DNA of 64,000 nt from Chryseobacterium sp. JV274 (GTDB lineage Bacteria; Bacteroidota; Bacteroidia; Flavobacteriales; Weeksellaceae), in the NCBI RefSeq assembly GCF_903969135.1, contig NZ_LR824569.1, positions 620,001 through 684,000 on the forward strand, given 5' to 3'. The notes under the pieces were generated by a model that worked only from the letters and a program-made list of their open reading frames with translations, was not told where the DNA came from and did no database searches. The translations under genes and the position numbers were made by a program. Positions 19,101 to 26,444 of the stretch are shown in pieces (position 1 is the stretch's first letter; each line of letters opens with the position of its first letter).

Positions 19101-19641
19101 TAATCCATCTTTCACTGTCTCCCGCTTTGTACTCATTTTCCCATTTAGTGATCAACCAGACCAAAAGCGCGATAAACATAGAAGCCATAGAGTAAACCTC
19201 TCCCTCTACTGCTGAGAACCAGAATGTATCTGAAAAGGTAAAGCAAAGTGCTCCTACCGCTCCGGCAAATAAAATAGAGATTTCCTGATGTTTTGTAATT
19301 TCTTCAAAATCTTTGTTCAGAAGTCTTCTCACAAAATGTGTGATCGTCCAGAACAAAAATAAAATAGTCAGCGCACTGAACAATGCAGACATCGCGTTGA
19401 TCACGATAGAATAATTTTCGCCCTTCCCTAATGCAAAAATGGCTGCCACGGCACCCACTATCTGGAATAAAGCTGCTCCGGGAGCGTGCGTTACTTCAAG
19501 TTTTACTGCAGAAGAAATGTACTCGCCACAATCCCAAAAACTGAAATTGGGTTCTATGGTGGACAAGTACGTGAAAAACGCAATGACGAAAATCACCCAT
19601 CCTGAAACGGTGTTCCATTGCCTAAAAGTCCAATTTTTCAT
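16156..19641 (-). CDS. DUF2723 protein, probable O-mannosyltransferase-like GT-C enzyme
   Basis: 1161 residues. The N-terminal ~650 residues hold roughly 12-14 membrane helices. The DUF2723 signature is FWDCGEYISSA (D37, E40) with THAPGAALFQ (H52-P54) after it, the acidic first loop expected for a polyprenyl-phosphate-sugar dependent enzyme. Residues ~650-950 are a soluble periplasmic part (VYGDNDTYPVWAIQETERFRDDVKVVN) and the last ~200 are helical, TPR-like. Human TMEM260, also DUF2723, is a protein O-mannosyltransferase, so a role in Bacteroidota protein O-glycosylation is plausible but not shown. A 21-bp in-frame duplication gives ILPVNKF-ILPVNKE. Confidence 0.82.
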   Translation of the reverse strand: MKNWTFRQWNTVSGWVIFVIAFFTYLSTIEPNFSFWDCGEYISSAVKLEVTHAPGAALFQIVGAVAAIFALGKGENYSIVINAMSALFSALTILFLFWTITHFVRRLLNKDFEEITKHQEISILFAGAVGALCFTFSDTFWFSAVEGEVYSMASMFIALLVWLITKWENEYKAGDSERWIILIFFVLGLSVGVHMMGMLAIPAVCLVYYARNYKFTWKNFIWANLITLGILIIVFKIIFPLIMTMFGRLEIFFVNGLGLPFHSGTIAAFVLMVAICYFLIKYAKKAKKNIYQTAALSVVFMMIGFSCWMVIPIRANANPPMNLNDPDTAIGMLDYYNREQYGDWPTIYGQNYTAFLDANGIEKNEDGSFKTQKTGEIYEKDEKTGTYRKTGDRFNYVFNKSQVSLMPRMFNEDKDVMANYISMYGAPDFTFNYANEDVADNPQAKQIFDELRAKYEDKSITAADYLKVKPYNLINVQKPSFLQNMEYFISFQNGYYFVRYLMWNYVGRQNDLEGNMESTKGNWISGIPFIDNVTVGNQDKMPAKFKNESTVKFFFLPLILGLIGFFFQLNRDFGRFYALLSLFILTSVGIVFYTGVKPFEPRERDYAMVGSFYAFAIWIGMGAGAILWFLQSKIKSNGANIALGVVLLGVPFMMGFQNYNVHDRSNRYTAYDYAYSVLKSLPKNDILFVYGDNDTYPVWAIQETERFRDDVKVVNFTLASTPWNLDQIKRRTYNAMGIPSQLTHEDYRDGVNDQIYMMKKEDWEGVFSMLKEQGAPETEFQSFRKYLTQDSLTLKEAINFIKFKSPEKDELLKMYFGEEKFEKYNILPVNKFILPVNKENALKAGIINKEDLPNVANQIMITYKGNTLYKNNLILMDLLANFDWKRPINFSSGGIYDSENIFYLNDYLQFDGFSYRLIPIQTPPTADGDMGRVDANSLYNVVKSFRWGNFKNLNAHFDETATSNIISYRMSASRAAAALALNGQKAKALEILDLAAKEIPAEKYNDPRSLSSIVSGYIIAGQEQKGLQLAEVLKKGIFEEYDYYLSLSKADQSYLRRQMRTKPMEYSLVVAAVTDAYTKIGQKEKAYAYLVKSIEPIDKKFNVFVKDLQEMGKEKAMKESENVQQITPFYQYLFDVMEPYDSTYSKEKENQITTAIIKATK
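17128..17167. repeat. In-frame 21-bp tandem duplication in DUF2723 gene
   Basis: The 19-base stretch beginning TTTATTTACCGG occurs at 17128-17146 and again at 17149-17167 without a mismatch, at a period of 21. On the protein it reads ILPVNKF then ILPVNKE. The identity suggests a recent duplication. Confidence 0.8.
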
Positions 19642-19803
19642 AGTATTAAATCAATTATGCGAAAATAAGGCTTTTATCTTATTTTATGCGGGTTTTAACA
19701 AAATTTAAAAATTTTGGCGTAGTATTTGCGATTATAGACGTGTCAAAACTGTAAATAAGAAAATGACTTTTTACAAAACTATGCCCTAGAAACCAAACAA
19801 AAG

Positions 19804-19834
19804 TTTAGTAATTATTTATTTTTTTGTATTTTTG
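19804..19834 (+). promoter_or_regulatory. Promoter of cysteate synthase-like gene
   Basis: TTTA (19804-19807), a 19-bp spacer, then TATTTTTG (19827-19834), which matches the -7 element TAnnTTTG. It leaves a leader of about 25 nt before the ATG at 19865. Confidence 0.6.
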
Positions 19835-19864
19835 CAGTCAGATTTTTATTGAAAATAACAAATA

Positions 19865-20902
19865 ATGAGTAATGTTTACGATAATATTCTTGGCCTAATA
19901 GGACATACTCCGATGGTGAAGCTAAATACTGTTACAAAAGATATTCCAGCAACCGTTTACGCCAAGTTAGAATCATATAATCCTGGACATTCCACCAAAG
20001 ACCGAATCGCACTTCACATTATAGAGAACGCAGAGAAAAAAGGCCTTTTAAAAGAAGATTCTGTAGTTGTAGAAACTACATCAGGCAATACTGGGTTTTC
20101 TATTGCGATGGTATGTATCATTAAGGGATATAAGTGTATTCTTGCAGTAAGTGATAAAACAAAACCTGAGAAAATTGCTTATCTGAAAGCATTGGGTGCT
20201 ACGGTGTATATATGCCCAGCCAATGTACCTGCAGATGATCCGAGATCATACTATGAAGTTGCTAAAAGAATTGCCCAGGAGACTCCTAATTCTATTTACA
20301 TCAATCAATATTTTAACGAGCTTAATATTGATGCGCACTATCAGACGACGGGTCCAGAGATCTGGGAACAGACAGAAGGTAAGATCACTCACCTTTTTGC
20401 CTGTACAGGAACTGGTGGTACACTATCCGGTTCTGCCAAGTTTTTGAAGGAAAAAAATCCGGATATCAAGATCATTGGTGTGGATGCAGATGGTTCTATA
20501 TTGAAGAGCTATCACGAGACAGGAGAAATCCATAAAGAAGATGTACATCCTTATCAGATTGAGGGAATGGGTAAAAACCTGATCCCTGCTGCCCTGCTTT
20601 TCGACAAGGTAGATGAGTTTGTAAGGGTAAATGATGAAATGTCCGCGTACAGAACCCGCGAAATTGCTTTGAAAGAAGCCATTATGGGAGGTTATACTAC
20701 CGGAGCAGTAACGCAGGGTCTGATACAGTATGCCCAGTCTCATGAGCTTACAGAGAATGACCTGATTGTTTTAATATATCCTGACCACGGTTCCAGATAC
20801 ATCACTAAAGTATACAGTGATCAATGGATGGCCGAACAGGGATTTGTCAACAACTGTGTTCACAATTATGACGAAGTTTTCAAAACGGAGTTTATCAAAT
20901 AA
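19865..20902 (+). CDS. PLP-dependent cysteine synthase family enzyme, probable cysteate synthase
   Basis: 345 residues of fold-type II PLP enzyme. K45 in GHSTKDRIA is the Schiff-base lysine, T71-T-S-G-N-T-G77 binds the substrate carboxylate, and ACTGTGGTLSG binds the PLP phosphate. Plain cysteine synthase (CysK/CysM) is one reading. The next gene is an alpha-oxoamine synthase of the cysteate fatty-acyl transferase type, and in capnine-producing Flavobacteriia such a pair makes cysteate (O-phosphoserine plus sulfite) and then acylates it. That makes cysteate synthase the better call, by context rather than by a decisive residue. Confidence 0.72.
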   Translation: MSNVYDNILGLIGHTPMVKLNTVTKDIPATVYAKLESYNPGHSTKDRIALHIIENAEKKGLLKEDSVVVETTSGNTGFSIAMVCIIKGYKCILAVSDKTKPEKIAYLKALGATVYICPANVPADDPRSYYEVAKRIAQETPNSIYINQYFNELNIDAHYQTTGPEIWEQTEGKITHLFACTGTGGTLSGSAKFLKEKNPDIKIIGVDADGSILKSYHETGEIHKEDVHPYQIEGMGKNLIPAALLFDKVDEFVRVNDEMSAYRTREIALKEAIMGGYTTGAVTQGLIQYAQSHELTENDLIVLIYPDHGSRYITKVYSDQWMAEQGFVNNCVHNYDEVFKTEFIK

Positions 20903-20924
20903 AAACGAATAAAATCAAAATACA

Positions 20925-20964
20925 AATAAAGCCTTTTGCGTGTTCTGACAAAAAAGGCTTTATT
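20925..20964 (+). terminator. Hairpin between cysteate synthase and acyltransferase genes
   Basis: A perfect 13-bp stem, AATAAAGCCTTTT with AAAAGGCTTTATT, encloses a 14-nt loop and is followed by TTAAAAATT. It starts 22 bp after the first gene's stop and ends 20 bp before the next ATG (20984). The T-run is weak, so it may be only a partial terminator that lowers expression of the second gene. Confidence 0.6.
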
Positions 20965-20983
20965 ACTTAAAAATTACGATACA

Positions 20984-22258
20984 ATGTTGGATATTTTTGA
21001 AAGAATAAAAGAAAATCCAGGACCACTTGGACAATTTGCAGATTATGGTGAAGGCTATTTTATTTTCCCAAGATTAGAGGGACCTATTGGCCCTAGAATG
21101 CAATTTCAGGGTAGAGAAGTAATTTTCTGGAGTGCCAATGACTATTTAGGATTGTGTAATCATCCTGAAGTAATAGAAGCGGATGCAAAAGCGGCGGCAG
21201 AATACGGAATGTTCTATCCAATGGGAGCAAGAGCAATGTCTGGTGAAACAGATCAGCATCTTCAGCTGGAAAGAGAATTGGCAGACTTCGTACAAAAAGA
21301 ATCAGCATACTTATTGAATTTTGGCTACCAGGGAATGGTTTCTACCATTGATGCTTTGGTGAGCAGAAATGATGTAATTGTTTATGATATGGATTCTCAT
21401 GCCTGCATCGTGGATGGAGTAAGACTTCATGCCGGTAAAAGATTTACCTACAAGCACAACGATATGGAGAGCCTTGAGAAAAACCTTCAGAGAGCAACTA
21501 AGGTGGCTGAAGAAACAGGAGGAGGTATTCTTGTGATTACAGAAGGAGTTTTCGGGATGAGAGGCCAGCAGGGAAAAATCAAAGAGATTTGTGATCTTAA
21601 ATCAAAATATCAGTTCAGACTATTGGTAGATGATGCACACGGTTTCGGAACACTTGGTAAAACGGGTGCCGGTGTGGGTGAAGAGCAAGACTGTAATGAT
21701 CAGATTGATGTGTACTTCTCTACGTTTGCTAAATCAATGGCAGGTTTCGGAGCATTCCTTGCAGGTGATAAAGAAATCATCAGATATCTGAAATTCAACC
21801 TGAGATCACAAATCTTTGCAAAATCTCTTACAATGCCAATGGTAATCGGAGGATTGAAAAGATTGGAACTGTTGAGATCAAAGCCTGAGATCAAAGCTAA
21901 ACTTTGGGAGAATGTTTACAAACTGCAAAACGGACTTAAAGAAAGAGGATTCAACATTGGAGATACCAACACTTGTGTAACTCCGGTAATGATGCAGGGA
22001 ACTCCGGTAGAAGCAACTCTATTAGTAAAAGACTTAAGAGAGAATTACGGTATCTTCACATCAGTGGTGGTATATCCGGTGATTCCGAAGGGAATGATTC
22101 TTTTAAGATTAATTCCTACCGCTTCTCATACAGATGCAGAGATTAACGAAACTCTGGCCGCATTTGAAGCGATTCATGATAAATTAGTAAGTGGTTACTA
22201 TAAAGAGCAGGAACAAAAATTACTGCAGGAACAAGGATTAAGTTTTAAACCGATTTAA
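20984..22258 (+). CDS. Alpha-oxoamine synthase, probable cysteate-C-fatty acyltransferase (capnine synthesis)
   Basis: 424 residues from ATG 20984. An in-frame GTG/TTG-type extension to 20936 would run through the hairpin at 20925-20964, so the internal MLDIFERIKENPG start is chosen. It is a fold-type I PLP enzyme of the 2-amino-3-ketobutyrate CoA ligase / serine palmitoyltransferase group: SANDYLGLCNHP, MGARAMSGETDQH, DDAHGFGTLG, and the PLP lysine K250 in STFAKSMAG. Bacteroidota that make sulfonolipids use such an enzyme (CapA/SulA) to condense cysteate with acyl thioester into 3-ketocapnine. The cysteine-synthase-like gene before it supports this; serine palmitoyltransferase is the main alternative. 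Confidence 0.78.
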   Translation: MLDIFERIKENPGPLGQFADYGEGYFIFPRLEGPIGPRMQFQGREVIFWSANDYLGLCNHPEVIEADAKAAAEYGMFYPMGARAMSGETDQHLQLERELADFVQKESAYLLNFGYQGMVSTIDALVSRNDVIVYDMDSHACIVDGVRLHAGKRFTYKHNDMESLEKNLQRATKVAEETGGGILVITEGVFGMRGQQGKIKEICDLKSKYQFRLLVDDAHGFGTLGKTGAGVGEEQDCNDQIDVYFSTFAKSMAGFGAFLAGDKEIIRYLKFNLRSQIFAKSLTMPMVIGGLKRLELLRSKPEIKAKLWENVYKLQNGLKERGFNIGDTNTCVTPVMMQGTPVEATLLVKDLRENYGIFTSVVVYPVIPKGMILLRLIPTASHTDAEINETLAAFEAIHDKLVSGYYKEQEQKLLQEQGLSFKPI

Positions 22259-22270
22259 TTTTAAAATAAT

Positions 22271-22300
22271 AAAAACCACTGATTGATTCAGTGGTTTTTT
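22271..22300 (+). terminator. Terminator after acyltransferase gene
   Basis: A perfect stem AAAAACCACTGA / TCAGTGGTTTTT with a short loop, followed by T6-A-T3, lies 12 bp after the stop at 22258. Confidence 0.92.
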
Positions 22301-22321
22301 ATTTAATACCGATAACAATAC

Positions 22322-23200
22322 ATGAAACTTAGAGGTTACGCATTGGGGATTCTGTCAGCTGTTTCATATGGGCTGATTCCGATTTTCATCCTGCCTATCA
22401 AGCAGGTACATTTTTCAATGGATATTACATTGTTTTATAGATTTTTCTTTTCAGCTTTGATGGTGGGAGGATATCTGCTGTATTCCAGAGAGAGTTTTAA
22501 AATCAATAAAAAAGAAGCATTAATTCTGGCAGTGCTTGGGACCTGTTATGCTCTTTCTTCGGATTTTTTGTTTTTGGGTTATGATTTTCTTACTCCGGGA
22601 ATTGCTTCCACCGTGTTGTTTATCTATCCGGTTATTGTAGCTTTGATCATGTTTTTCTTTTATAAGGAAAAACTTTCCAGATTATCTGTAGTTTCATTAT
22701 TGTTTGCTTTTGCAGGGGTGATTGTTTTATGCTTAAAAGGAAACGGATTGGAAATTAATTTCACAGGTTTAGGAATCGTGATGCTGAGTTCTCTTTTTTA
22801 TGCCCTTTATATGGTCATTGTGAACAAGGCAAACCTAAAGGTATCAGGATTTAAGCTTACTTTTTTTTCCATGTTTTTTACTTCGCTGTTTTTTATGACA
22901 AAGGCAGTTATGGGTCATGAATCATTTGCTATTCCTTCCATATCCATCTTTCTGAACTTTCTTGTTTTTGCATTTCTTACTACAGTGATCTCAAGTTTAT
23001 GCCTAGTATATGCCATTAAACATATTGGTTCTACACCAGTGGCCATTTTAGGAGCATTAGAACCGGTAGTTGCGGTAATGGTAAGTGTATTGCTATTTCA
23101 TGAAAAATTTACTACAAACCTGCTGATAGGAATCACTTTGATCCTTTTGGGAGTTACCCTGAATGTAATTAGTAGTCAAAAGAAGATAGAACATATCTAG
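22322..23200 (+). CDS. EamA/DMT family transporter
   Basis: 292 residues with ten predicted membrane helices in two halves, each an EamA repeat: residues ~5-135 and ~150-285. The second half ends with SSLCLVYAIKHIGSTPVAILGALEPVVAVMVSVLLFHE, the standard EamA signature region. The family exports metabolites such as amino acids or nucleotide bases; the substrate is not readable here. It lies 20 bp after a strong terminator, so it is probably transcribed separately from the capnine genes. Confidence 0.9.
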   Translation: MKLRGYALGILSAVSYGLIPIFILPIKQVHFSMDITLFYRFFFSALMVGGYLLYSRESFKINKKEALILAVLGTCYALSSDFLFLGYDFLTPGIASTVLFIYPVIVALIMFFFYKEKLSRLSVVSLLFAFAGVIVLCLKGNGLEINFTGLGIVMLSSLFYALYMVIVNKANLKVSGFKLTFFSMFFTSLFFMTKAVMGHESFAIPSISIFLNFLVFAFLTTVISSLCLVYAIKHIGSTPVAILGALEPVVAVMVSVLLFHEKFTTNLLIGITLILLGVTLNVISSQKKIEHI

Positions 23201-23220
23201 AAATTAATATAAAAAATAAT

Positions 23221-23257
23221 ACAAAAAGCCGGGTTCTTAATGAATCCGGCTTTTTGT
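23221..23257. terminator. Bidirectional terminator
   Basis: The 12-bp arms ACAAAAAGCCGG and CCGGCTTTTTGT are perfect complements around a 13-nt loop. It separates convergent genes, the EamA transporter (plus) and the oxidoreductase at 23277 (minus), and has T-runs on both strands. Confidence 0.92.
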
Positions 23258-23276
23258 ATACTTAAGCAAGTGTTTT

Positions 23277-23927
23277 CTATAATTTAGACTTCGCTTCTGA
23301 AAGGCTCACTGTTTTCCCCAATGCACCGAATTCATGCAAATCTCCAAAAACTTCAATACGAATAGACTGATCAATCCCTCCTACTTTTAAAGGATCAAAT
23401 CCTGCATTTTCTATCACTTTTTCAATATCCTTGTCAATAGATGAATCATCTGAAGCATAAAACAATACTGCTTTTTCAGGATTTCCGTTGGATGCTCCGG
23501 CAAGATTTCCAGCCCCTAATGTTCCGAATGCTTTTACAAGCTTGGCTCCCTGGGGAAGTACAGATCTATTAAGCTCTCCAGCAGATTCTTTCTCTCCGAT
23601 AATCTTTTTAAACCCTCCATTTCCATCTGGAGCAATAGGATTGGATACATCAACAATGATTTTATTTTTCAGCATATCCCCATAATCATTGAAAAATTCC
23701 TTAAAAGCCCCAAACCATATTGCAGGTATCACAATATCTGCCTCGTTGATTGCCTGATCAATATCCATACTTTGAGCAAAACCGTTGGATTGCTGAGCGA
23801 AGTCCGCAGAATCTTCATTATTTCTTGATGCTACAATCACCTCATGGCTGTTATTGATCAGATCACCTGCGATTGCTTTTCCAATATTCCCCAGACCGAT
23901 AACGGCCACTTTTTTTAATGTTTCCAT
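23277..23927 (-). CDS. NADPH-dependent F420 reductase-type NAD(P)-binding protein
   Basis: 216 residues with one Rossmann fold, opening VAVIGLGNIGKAIAGDL (G11-L-G13-N-I-G16), then VIVASRN for the cofactor ribose and NEADIVIPAIWFGAF. This is the dinucleotide-binding fold of the F420H2:NADP oxidoreductase family. Flavobacteria do not make F420, so members here probably act on other substrates, often oxidative-stress or quinone related; the substrate is unknown. Twin 10-bp palindromes lie 64-120 bp upstream of its start. Confidence 0.82.
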   Translation of the reverse strand: METLKKVAVIGLGNIGKAIAGDLINNSHEVIVASRNNEDSADFAQQSNGFAQSMDIDQAINEADIVIPAIWFGAFKEFFNDYGDMLKNKIIVDVSNPIAPDGNGGFKKIIGEKESAGELNRSVLPQGAKLVKAFGTLGAGNLAGASNGNPEKAVLFYASDDSSIDKDIEKVIENAGFDPLKVGGIDQSIRIEVFGDLHEFGALGKTVSLSEAKSKL

Positions 23928-23990
23928 TTCTTTTGATTTTTAATTATTTATCTAGATCAAAATTAGGAGGAAAGTCATTCAAAAAAGGGC

Positions 23991-24046
23991 AAACTAGTTT
24001 AAGAAATAATCTTGATAAATGGTAAGGCGAAACATTAAACTAGTTT
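23991..24046. promoter_or_regulatory. Two identical 10-bp palindromes
   Basis: AAACTAGTTT occurs at 23991-24000 and 24037-24046, each fully palindromic and 46 bp apart, in the 296-bp gap upstream of the oxidoreductase start at 23927. They resemble paired sites for a dimeric repressor. The rest of the gap (23928-24223) holds no convincing small gene. Confidence 0.4.
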
Positions 24047-24223
24047 CATATAAACATCATTCTTGAGATTGAAACGTAATAAAATAAACGTTTTGGGCAT
24101 GTGATGGTAGGCAAAACGAATACGAAACTTTCAACTATATCACAAAATTGTAACAACACACAATCGTGGATTGAAAAATTTCAGCCCCGCTGTTGCTAAT
24201 CCTTATCAGCACAAGTATTATTC

Positions 24224-24931
24224 TTAGTTATTATTGTTAATAATTGGAGCGAGTTCTTTTTTTAATTCTTCAAACTGTTCTTTGCTCATCATCTCAATTT
24301 CCACTAGTTCTTTCGCTTCTTTTAATTTTGCAATCGCTTCATCTCTGGTCATTTTTTTATTTTTTAAAAGAATTTCACCAGACTCAATCCCTAATTCGGT
24401 ATCCATTACACTTAAATATTTATTTATTCCAAAAGCTCTGCCATTTATTTCTCCCAGAACCATAACTACATACAGAGGTTTATTTTTACTGCCTCTATGA
24501 TATGTTTTTATTTCATTGACAATAACTCTAGTATTTTTTAAACTGTTATCTGCCATATTCTGTGCATCACCACCCATAGCAGACATAATACTTCCAAATC
24601 CAGCTGGTCTTCCCATTTGTATAAATTCATACGTTTTTTTTGAAGTACTTCTTGATTGTGAAATACCCCCTCTTGCCTTATTTCCATAACTCCCTGAATA
24701 AGTTCTTGTATTCAGTTCTTCAGAGGTAGGAGATCCTAATATTAAAGTGTCCCCCACCTTCACACTATTTTTACTCGTTGTTATATATTCCTTAACCTGA
24801 GTGCCACTTTTAATAGTGTTAAAAAATTTAATATCCTGAGTGTTTTCGTATGTCAATAAATCAATATTTTCCTGAGCTTGAATATTAATTACTGATAAAA
24901 GAATAGTAAAAAAAGCAATTGTTTTTTTCAT
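24224..24931 (-). CDS. Secreted protein of unknown function
   Basis: 235 residues with a signal peptide cut after NIQAQ (about residue 20). The middle (50-130) is rich in Ser, Thr and Gly; residues 130-170 have a beta-strand pattern. The last ~35 residues are two charged helices (MTRDEAIAKLKEAKELVE, MSKEQFEELKKELAPII) that resemble the short SHOCT-type tail. No enzyme motif is seen. It stands alone between two AT-rich gaps, and the surrounding 1.7 kb are more AT-rich than the core genes, so it may be accessory. Confidence 0.7.
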   Translation of the reverse strand: MKKTIAFFTILLSVINIQAQENIDLLTYENTQDIKFFNTIKSGTQVKEYITTSKNSVKVGDTLILGSPTSEELNTRTYSGSYGNKARGGISQSRSTSKKTYEFIQMGRPAGFGSIMSAMGGDAQNMADNSLKNTRVIVNEIKTYHRGSKNKPLYVVMVLGEINGRAFGINKYLSVMDTELGIESGEILLKNKKMTRDEAIAKLKEAKELVEIEMMSKEQFEELKKELAPIINNNN

Positions 24932-25148
24932 AATTGTTATTTAATATAGTTGTTTTACTTAATATTTCTACTAACCTGTAAATTTATGTATTACAGAATC
25001 AAAAGTCCCATCATCAGTCATCGATCTATTAATTCCAAGGGTTCTTACCTTTCACTTCTTTTTGATATTTAGAAAATATGATGAGATTCTTTAATTAAAA
25101 TCATCAGTAATAATTAAAGAATAATTTCAGTAAATATCCTTCAAAAAA

Positions 25149-25682
25149 CTATGAAATTGAAGTCCTATTAATTAGTAAATCAACTATGCTGTCGGCTATT
25201 TGCTCAAGTTGTCGTTGTATCAATTCTTCATTATCAGAATAAGGATTTGTTATTAAAAATCTTTCATTCCAGTCAAGCGAAGAGATTTGAGAGTTTGCAG
25301 TTCTATTGCTATCTATAGAATTTGTCCAAAAAAGCCCATTCACGTTATAAAACATATTTCTGCCATTTGTTATCATTTGTTGAATATCTGAAAGAACTAA
25401 ATGCGAAGAAATAAAAGCAATATCTGCTGGATGAAAATGATTTTGAAAATAATTATCAACCGTTTCATAGTCGCCAATTTTTTCTTGATAACTTCTATTA
25501 CCAAAAGAAATACTTTGATACTTTCTTTTTATTTCGGGATGGTTAATATCAAACAGTTTGTTTACTGGTAAACGTTCATAGCCTAAACCACAAAGTCGAT
25601 CAATTAAAAGTTTCTGAAGTGTTGTCTTACCTGTTCTGTCATCTCCGATGATAATGAAAAGTTGTTTAGATTTTATGGTCAT
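25149..25682 (-). CDS. P-loop NTPase/kinase-like protein, unknown substrate
   Basis: 177 residues starting with a strand and a Walker A loop: LFIIIGDDRTGKTTLQK, with G13-D-D-R-T-G-K19-T-T. The early position of the P-loop and the small size fit a deoxynucleoside- or shikimate-kinase-like fold or another small AAA-type kinase. A Walker B Asp might be in PADIAFISSH (~87-95). No neighbour gives a function. It is AT-rich and isolated, and I would treat it as an accessory gene; a nucleotide kinase is the best guess. Confidence 0.65.
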   Translation of the reverse strand: MTIKSKQLFIIIGDDRTGKTTLQKLLIDRLCGLGYERLPVNKLFDINHPEIKRKYQSISFGNRSYQEKIGDYETVDNYFQNHFHPADIAFISSHLVLSDIQQMITNGRNMFYNVNGLFWTNSIDSNRTANSQISSLDWNERFLITNPYSDNEELIQRQLEQIADSIVDLLINRTSIS

Positions 25683-25848
25683 TATATTTAATTTTGTTAA
25701 TTAATAGCTAAAAAAATAATGTTTTATTCCTAAATATCGGGTTCACCTATTTAATCGGACAATATTAATTATTTGTTTTAGACATTAATTATGGAAAACC
25801 GTAAATAATTCAAATCAATCCCTCTCATTAAGAGTTTGACCTCAACAA

Positions 25849-25872
25849 AAAATCCCGGATTAACGGGATTTT
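25849..25872 (-). terminator. Terminator of PIG-L/symporter/DUF2911 operon
   Basis: A perfect stem AAAATCCCG / CGGGATTTT with a 6-nt loop, followed on the minus strand by further T. It lies 18 bp after the DUF2911 stop codon at 25891. Confidence 0.88.
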
Positions 25873-25890
25873 AATTTCTTATATTTAAAT

Positions 25891-26409
25891 TTATTTTACC
25901 TCTACAGGAACTGAGATTTTATCCCAATCCATTGTGAATCCATTATTGTTTATTTTATAAACTAAAGTTTCCTGTGTTGCCGGTAAAGCCTTTGTTTTTA
26001 CATCAACACGCAAAGCATCTTTTGCTTCTTCGTATTTATAAGCACCCCATTGTTTTGGCTCTTTGTTGAAAATGGCAGTCCAGGTTCCGGATGCCTTAGG
26101 AATTAAGAAAAAGCTGTATTTACCTGCAGGCAGTTTTTTACCCTGAACGGTAATATCTTTATCCGTTTCGAAAGTAGTTGCTTCATTGGCACCTGCACGC
26201 CAAACTTTATCATAAGCTTCTAAACCGCCCCAGATTGTACGTCCTTTAACAGAAGGACTGCTATAGGCAATGGTAATGGTTGCATCTTTAATTTTCCCTG
26301 TAGCAGTAGCCGGAGGGCTGGCAGGTTTTTTAGTTTCCTGTGCAAAGGCATTCACTGAAATCGTCATTGCAGCAAAAATCATGGTAGCAGACTTAATCAT
26401 TGTATTCAT
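25891..26409 (-). CDS. DUF2911 protein, secreted
   Basis: 172 residues with a signal peptide cut near NAFAQ (about 24). DUF2911 marks are visible: [37 protein letters not shown], then [35 protein letters not shown]. The family is periplasmic, beta-rich and of unknown function, common in Bacteroidota. It is the last gene of the operon, 35 bp after the sodium:solute symporter gene, and ends with a strong terminator. Confidence 0.92.
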   Translation of the reverse strand: MNTMIKSATMIFAAMTISVNAFAQETKKPASPPATATGKIKDATITIAYSSPSVKGRTIWGGLEAYDKVWRAGANEATTFETDKDITVQGKKLPAGKYSFFLIPKASGTWTAIFNKEPKQWGAYKYEEAKDALRVDVKTKALPATQETLVYKINNNGFTMDWDKISVPVEVK

Positions 26410-26444
26410 AATATTTTGTTATTTGGTTATTTTCATTTATCCGT

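Noticed and set aside
20936..20983. Upstream in-frame start extending the acyltransferase by 16 residues
   Set aside because: The extension translates a perfect 13-bp-stem hairpin after the previous gene; the ATG at 20984 begins the conserved MLDIFERIKENPG.
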